Positions 60,938 through 64,000 of a DNA stretch of 64,000 bases are shown here, piece after piece; the first letter of the stretch is position 1; the number at the start of each line of letters is the position of its first letter. The notes under the pieces are model-generated. The model saw only the letters and a program-made list of their open reading frames with translations, did no database searches and was not told where the DNA came from. A program made the translations under genes and the position numbers. Location: NCBI GenBank assembly GCA_005116745.1, contig SWDS01000010.1:745315-809314 (forward strand). Reading direction: 5' to 3'. Source of the DNA: Nitrospira sp. GTDB lineage: Bacteria > Nitrospirota > Nitrospiria > Nitrospirales > Nitrospiraceae.

Positions 60938-61869
60938 ACTGTACTAAATGCAAAACCCGCGCAGTGATCGACCTGCCCCGCCATAATGCTGCTTTCTGCA
61001 AAGGCTGTTTCAACATCTATGTGCATGACCAGATCAGCCGGGCCATCAAGTCTGAAAAGATGTTCGGAAAGGAAGATCGCATCCTCGTCGCGGTATCGGG
61101 CGGGAAAGATAGCCTGGCCCTCTGGGATATTCTTCTCAAGATGGGGTATAAAGCCGACGCGCTCTATGTGAACCTCGGTATCGGCGGCTACTCGGAAGTG
61201 TCCCATGCCAAAGTCGTCCAGTTTTCAGAAATGGTCGCCGCCCCACATGGCGCAGTTCTCCATGTCCACACTGTGGAGCAGGAAGCCGGCGCCGGAATCC
61301 GGGAACTGGCCATGCTGATTCATCGTCCGACCTGTAGTACATGTGGCACCATCAAACGCTACCAGTTCAATCGCGTCGCGCTGGAGCACAAGTACGATGT
61401 GATGGCGACCGGCCACAATCTCGATGATGAAGCAGCCCGCCTGCTGGGCAACGTACTCCGCTGGCAGGAGGAATACTTGGACAAGCAATCCCCCAGCCTC
61501 CCGGCCTCTCTCGACGGGTTTGCCAAGAAAGTAAAACCGCTCTTTCGCCTGTCCGAGCGTGAATTGGCCGCCTATTCGGTGCTCAACCGCATTGACTACA
61601 TCGTGGAAGAGTGTCCGATGGCAAAAGGCGCGCGAACCCTTCTCTATAAAGAAGTACTGAATCGGCTTGAGACGGAATCCCCAGGCACCAAGCAAGCCTT
61701 CTACTGTGGTTTTCTCGACAAACAGCGCAAGCCCGAAGCCTCCCCGACCACCATGGCTGAGAGAGACCAGGCCATGCTGCATCCCTGTTCCGTCTGCCAA
61801 CAACCTACCACCGCTGACGTCTGCTCTTACTGCAAAATGATGGCGCGTGCCAAAACTCACAGCCTGTAA
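60934..61869 (+). CDS. ttuA: tRNA 2-thiolation PP-loop ATPase (TtuA/TtcA/NcsA family)
   Basis: 311 residues. N-terminal zinc finger CTKC...CKGC, PP-loop VAVSGGKDSLALWD (55-60), the Fe-S cysteines Cys134/Cys137 in PTCSTCG and Cys227 in EECPMAKG, ATP/tRNA motif ATGHNLDDEAARLLGNVLRWQ, and a C-terminal zinc finger CSVCQ...CSYCK. Adenylates the target uridine (position 54 in Thermus) and installs sulfur from the carrier encoded just upstream, with which it overlaps by four bases. The exact tRNA position modified here is inferred. Confidence 0.9.
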   Translation: MNCTKCKTRAVIDLPRHNAAFCKGCFNIYVHDQISRAIKSEKMFGKEDRILVAVSGGKDSLALWDILLKMGYKADALYVNLGIGGYSEVSHAKVVQFSEMVAAPHGAVLHVHTVEQEAGAGIRELAMLIHRPTCSTCGTIKRYQFNRVALEHKYDVMATGHNLDDEAARLLGNVLRWQEEYLDKQSPSLPASLDGFAKKVKPLFRLSERELAAYSVLNRIDYIVEECPMAKGARTLLYKEVLNRLETESPGTKQAFYCGFLDKQRKPEASPTTMAERDQAMLHPCSVCQQPTTADVCSYCKMMARAKTHSL

Positions 61870-61948
61870 ACCACTGCCATCCTTGCCTGGAGCATAACTA
61901 TCTCCCGCAAGAACTCAGGCCGGCTCGCGGCGTGCTCAACCTGAGCAA

Positions 61949-62521
61949 CTACGTCCTTGTGCTCTCTGAAATACGGTAGCGCTGTTTGATGGCTGTCACG
62001 ATCTGTTTCGCTTCTGCTTCATCAAGGCCTACCCCGAATCGATGGGTTCTTGCCCCATAATCAAAGACGATCACTCCACCACCAATTCCCCATAGTTGGA
62101 GACTCGATGAAAAATCAAATGGATTGACGCCAAGGTCTCCCACCCGTACCTCACGCATCTGGACGAGATCATATTCCTTGTCAAAACCGAATTCCCCTAT
62201 GTTGCGTCGCGTCGTGAACGTTTGCCCCTGCACCGTGAGAATTTCCTTCCCCATCATCTGCCACAACCAGGCATAGATGGCGAACACACCGCCGACCGTC
62301 CAGACCCCAAGCCATGTCAGCATGAAGACTTCTCCCCCCGGCGGAGCGTCTCCTTTCAGCAACTGATGGGTGACCATGATTTCACCCACCCCCCAGCCAC
62401 AGATCCAAAAACCCAGAAAGCAAATCACTAACCAACTGCGTCTGCAAGGCATCACGATGCGGAGCCCCTGCGACGTATCCGCGATGGTGATTCGAGAGTC
62501 AGCTGGTTGTCGCTTTGCCAT
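61949..62521 (-). CDS. Membrane protein with two helices, unknown
   Basis: 190 residues. Cytoplasmic start, two close membrane helices (WLVICFLGFWICGWGVGEIMV and VFMLTWLGVWTVGGVFAIYAWLWQM), then a beta-rich cytoplasmic domain (EILTVQGQTFTTRRNIGEFGFDKEYDLVQMREVRVGD... GGVIVFDYGARTHRFGVGLDEAEAKQIVTAI) that resembles a PH-like/DUF304-type layout: helix pair, barrel, terminal helix. No clear SD. Confidence 0.7.
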   Translation of the reverse strand: MAKRQPADSRITIADTSQGLRIVMPCRRSWLVICFLGFWICGWGVGEIMVTHQLLKGDAPPGGEVFMLTWLGVWTVGGVFAIYAWLWQMMGKEILTVQGQTFTTRRNIGEFGFDKEYDLVQMREVRVGDLGVNPFDFSSSLQLWGIGGGVIVFDYGARTHRFGVGLDEAEAKQIVTAIKQRYRISESTRT

Positions 62522-62632
62522 GGGGTGCTCACGCTGAAACGGTCGGCATTATTACATGGATGACCGGTGAGTCCCAGAAAATATAGCAGCTGAATCGATG
62601 AGTTTTCTTGAGCTTAAGGCGGAGTCATAGAT

Positions 62633-63376
62633 TCAGTGAGCCGGAATGGTGGGGGCAATTTTCTCCAGGATCACTTGCCTGACCTGCTTGGCGAAGCGTT
62701 TAGAGACCTCCAGGTTTTTCAAGACATGGCCTGACTCTGAGACATTGTACGTTGCCGGTGGGACCTGCGTCGTGATCGTCGCTTCAAAGACGACCGCCAG
62801 CATCTTACTTGGTTTTCCAGTTTTCCGGTCGATTCCATAGGCTTCCTTTAGCGAAACTTTCGGCGACACTTCGACATCGGCGCTCGCCACTTCATGCGAG
62901 CGTAACAAACCGGACCGACTGTGATTCTCTTCAATAAGCTTGATGATGGGATCTGCCTCTAACTCACTTCGAATCTGCTCCGCCACTGCCCCTTTGGATC
63001 GCTCCGCCTTCTCCATTTGTGTATCCAGTATCGGCTGGGCAAGACTGACATAAATAAGATCAGTCGGTTGCCGTTTAAGCGCCCGGCTCGATTGTTCCAA
63101 TTGGTCAGCGCTCTTCGCATTGAGTTGTTCTGCAATCTCTTGCGCGGCAGCCTGCTGCTTCGCCCTTGGATCGTCAGCATCATGGATGGTGGTATTGCCA
63201 TTCTGGTCAGTTTCGTACACCAGCGTCTTGGAACCCTGTTCATCGACCCGATAGACCTTCTTTCCGCCGTTCACATTGGCCGTATAATACCCACCAGAAC
63301 AGGCGACCATCATGACAACGGCAACGGCCAAACAAACAGAACTGGTCATATGCAAAACATGACGGGTTGTGACGGC
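62633..63376 (-). CDS. Predicted lipoprotein, unknown
   Basis: 247 residues. Signal with lipobox MVAC, GGYYTANVNGGKKVYRVDEQGSKTLVYETDQNGNTTIHDADDPRAKQQAAAQEIAEQLN, then an alpha/beta domain (DLIYVSLAQPILDTQMEKAERSKGAVAEQIRSEL... ADVEVSPKVSLKEAYGIDRKTGKPSKMLAVVFEATIT). The second half recalls proteins that bind or modify the cell envelope, but no family is recognised. ATG 63376 follows AAGGAG by eight bases. Confidence 0.68.
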   Translation of the reverse strand, partial: AVTTRHVLHMTSSVCLAVAVVMMVACSGGYYTANVNGGKKVYRVDEQGSKTLVYETDQNGNTTIHDADDPRAKQQAAAQEIAEQLNAKSADQLEQSSRALKRQPTDLIYVSLAQPILDTQMEKAERSKGAVAEQIRSELEADPIIKLIEENHSRSGLLRSHEVASADVEVSPKVSLKEAYGIDRKTGKPSKMLAVVFEATITTQVPPATYNVSESGHVLKNLEVSKRFAKQVRQVILEKIAPTIPAH

Positions 63377-63421
63377 CATAAGCTGTACTCCTTTTCCCAT
63401 TCCGTACGGGTGCGTACCAAG

Positions 63422-63453
63422 ACACTTACCTCTTCCTGCGCTGAGGTAAGTGT
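63422..63453. repeat. Perfect 11-bp inverted repeat upstream of a lipoprotein gene
   Basis: ACACTTACCTC - TTCCTGCGCT - GAGGTAAGTGT, 46 bases upstream of the lipoprotein start; could be an operator or a leader hairpin. Confidence 0.6.
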
Positions 63454-63741
63454 AGCAGCACGGCTACCACTGCTTACGCGATTGGGTTATCCGTTCTGAA
63501 CGGGCTCAAGAAAAATCTGAATCTACCGACGCTTAGTGAGAGGGCCCACAACCAAGCGTGGAAGAAGTCTTTGATAGGTTGTGGTTCGCCACGTAGCAGA
63601 CTCAATGGATGTTCTTACTTCCTGCAAAGCGGATTTTTGTTTGAACCTTCCCTTTCATTTGATCCTATAGCCGTTGCGCACGCTCTTCCGTACGTAAGCC
63701 AATGTTCAGGTAATGATGGATGACATGCTATCCCCAGACCG

Positions 63742-63969
63742 GAGCACGCGGCTAGTCCACGGATTCTCTCAGGGTTCGATGCCGAACTTTCAGCAAAGGC
63801 CGTTGCCGCGCTTACTTGCATGGGCGTGACTATCAAACCTGGAAGCCCAGTGAGTGCCGTCCATGCCGACAATGTGAGAGTTGGACTGGAATGGATCTTC
63901 TCAACAAACGTCATTTGGGTGGCAGGCAATCAAGCGTCTCCCCTCCGGAGTTATCCTGAAGTTCGTTGA
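63742..63969 (+). pseudogene. Fragment of a type II NADH dehydrogenase (NDH-2)
   Basis: The plus frame reads EHAASPRILSGFDAELSAKA, VAALTCMGVTIKPGSPVSAV, HADNVRVGLEWIFSTNVIWV, AGNQASPL and a stop at 63967. It aligns with the central part of NDH-2 (EAGPRILPxFxxELSAKAxxxLxxLGVEVxTGTxVxxVxxDGVxVGxExIxAxTVIWAAGVxASPL), including the second half of the NADH domain. The FAD-binding N terminus and the C-terminal membrane part are not here. Truncated and without a start. Confidence 0.65.
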
Positions 63970-64000
63970 ATGTTGCTGAGTGGCTCCGCCGTGGGATACT

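Noticed and set aside
63615..63929. 104-residue minus-strand frame
   Set aside because: Antisense shadow of the NDH-2 fragment, which explains the sequence better.
1..64000. CRISPR array, IS element or integrase
   Set aside because: No regularly spaced repeats, no transposase or recombinase frames seen on either strand.

Overview
The window looks like chromosomal DNA of a Nitrospira-type bacterium (Nitrospirota). This is inferred from gene content and protein style only: a complete early-cobalt-insertion corrin operon with DUF3209, many small secreted proteins, an RnfD/DUF2330 protein and moderately high GC. No rRNA or marker search was possible.

Bases 1-27,800 are a cobalamin (B12) island, all on the minus strand, arranged as four units each headed by a cobalamin riboswitch. 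Read in transcription order (right to left): (i) 27.8-23.6 kb, corrinoid ABC importer btuF-btuC-btuD plus a nitrilase-family amidohydrolase; (ii) 23.5-21.3 kb, a BtuB-like outer-membrane receptor; (iii) 21.1-5.7 kb, the corrin-ring operon cbiX - DUF3209 - FNR-type reductase - unknown - cbiD - cbiC - cbiET - cbiL - cbiG - cbiH - unknown - cbiF - cobA/hemD - cbiA - cbiP - Ni/Co permease; (iv) 5.7-0 kb, a siderophore-type TonB receptor, a PepSY membrane protein, cobO, a cysteine-rich CWC protein, bluB and the start of a PduO-type adenosyltransferase. Two riboswitches end in intrinsic terminators just before the first gene (units i and iii). The other two end in a small hairpin that covers the Shine-Dalgarno (units ii and iv). 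No cbiJ/cobK (precorrin-6A reductase) is present; the FNR-type reductase is the obvious candidate replacement.

Bases 27.9-34.3 kb hold housekeeping genes: rpmB, tRNA-Gly(CCC), tyrS, comEA, lpdA, gcvH and ndk. From 34.3 to 53.6 kb the content is accessory: small membrane or secreted proteins, a lytic transglycosylase, an MFS permease, a broken cytochrome P450, a DJ-1/PfpI protein, a Sel1 protein, a histidine-phosphatase/phosphofructokinase fusion, an RnfD-like/DUF2330 fusion with an internal ribosome-binding site, and an exported beta-carbonic anhydrase. From 53.6 kb to the end come a 1.45-kb-codon Lhr helicase, a glycosyltransferase, and a sulfur-carrier/TtuA tRNA-thiolation pair whose carrier has an extra tail after its diglycine.

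A recurring theme in the spacers is decayed gene tails without start codons (methyltransferase-like, propeller-like, LEA14-like, DUF2780, redoxin, NDH-2). Two very small membrane proteins (27 and 22 residues) with good ribosome-binding sites also lie in spacers. One of these shares a 63-base upstream element with a nearby secreted coiled-coil protein gene.
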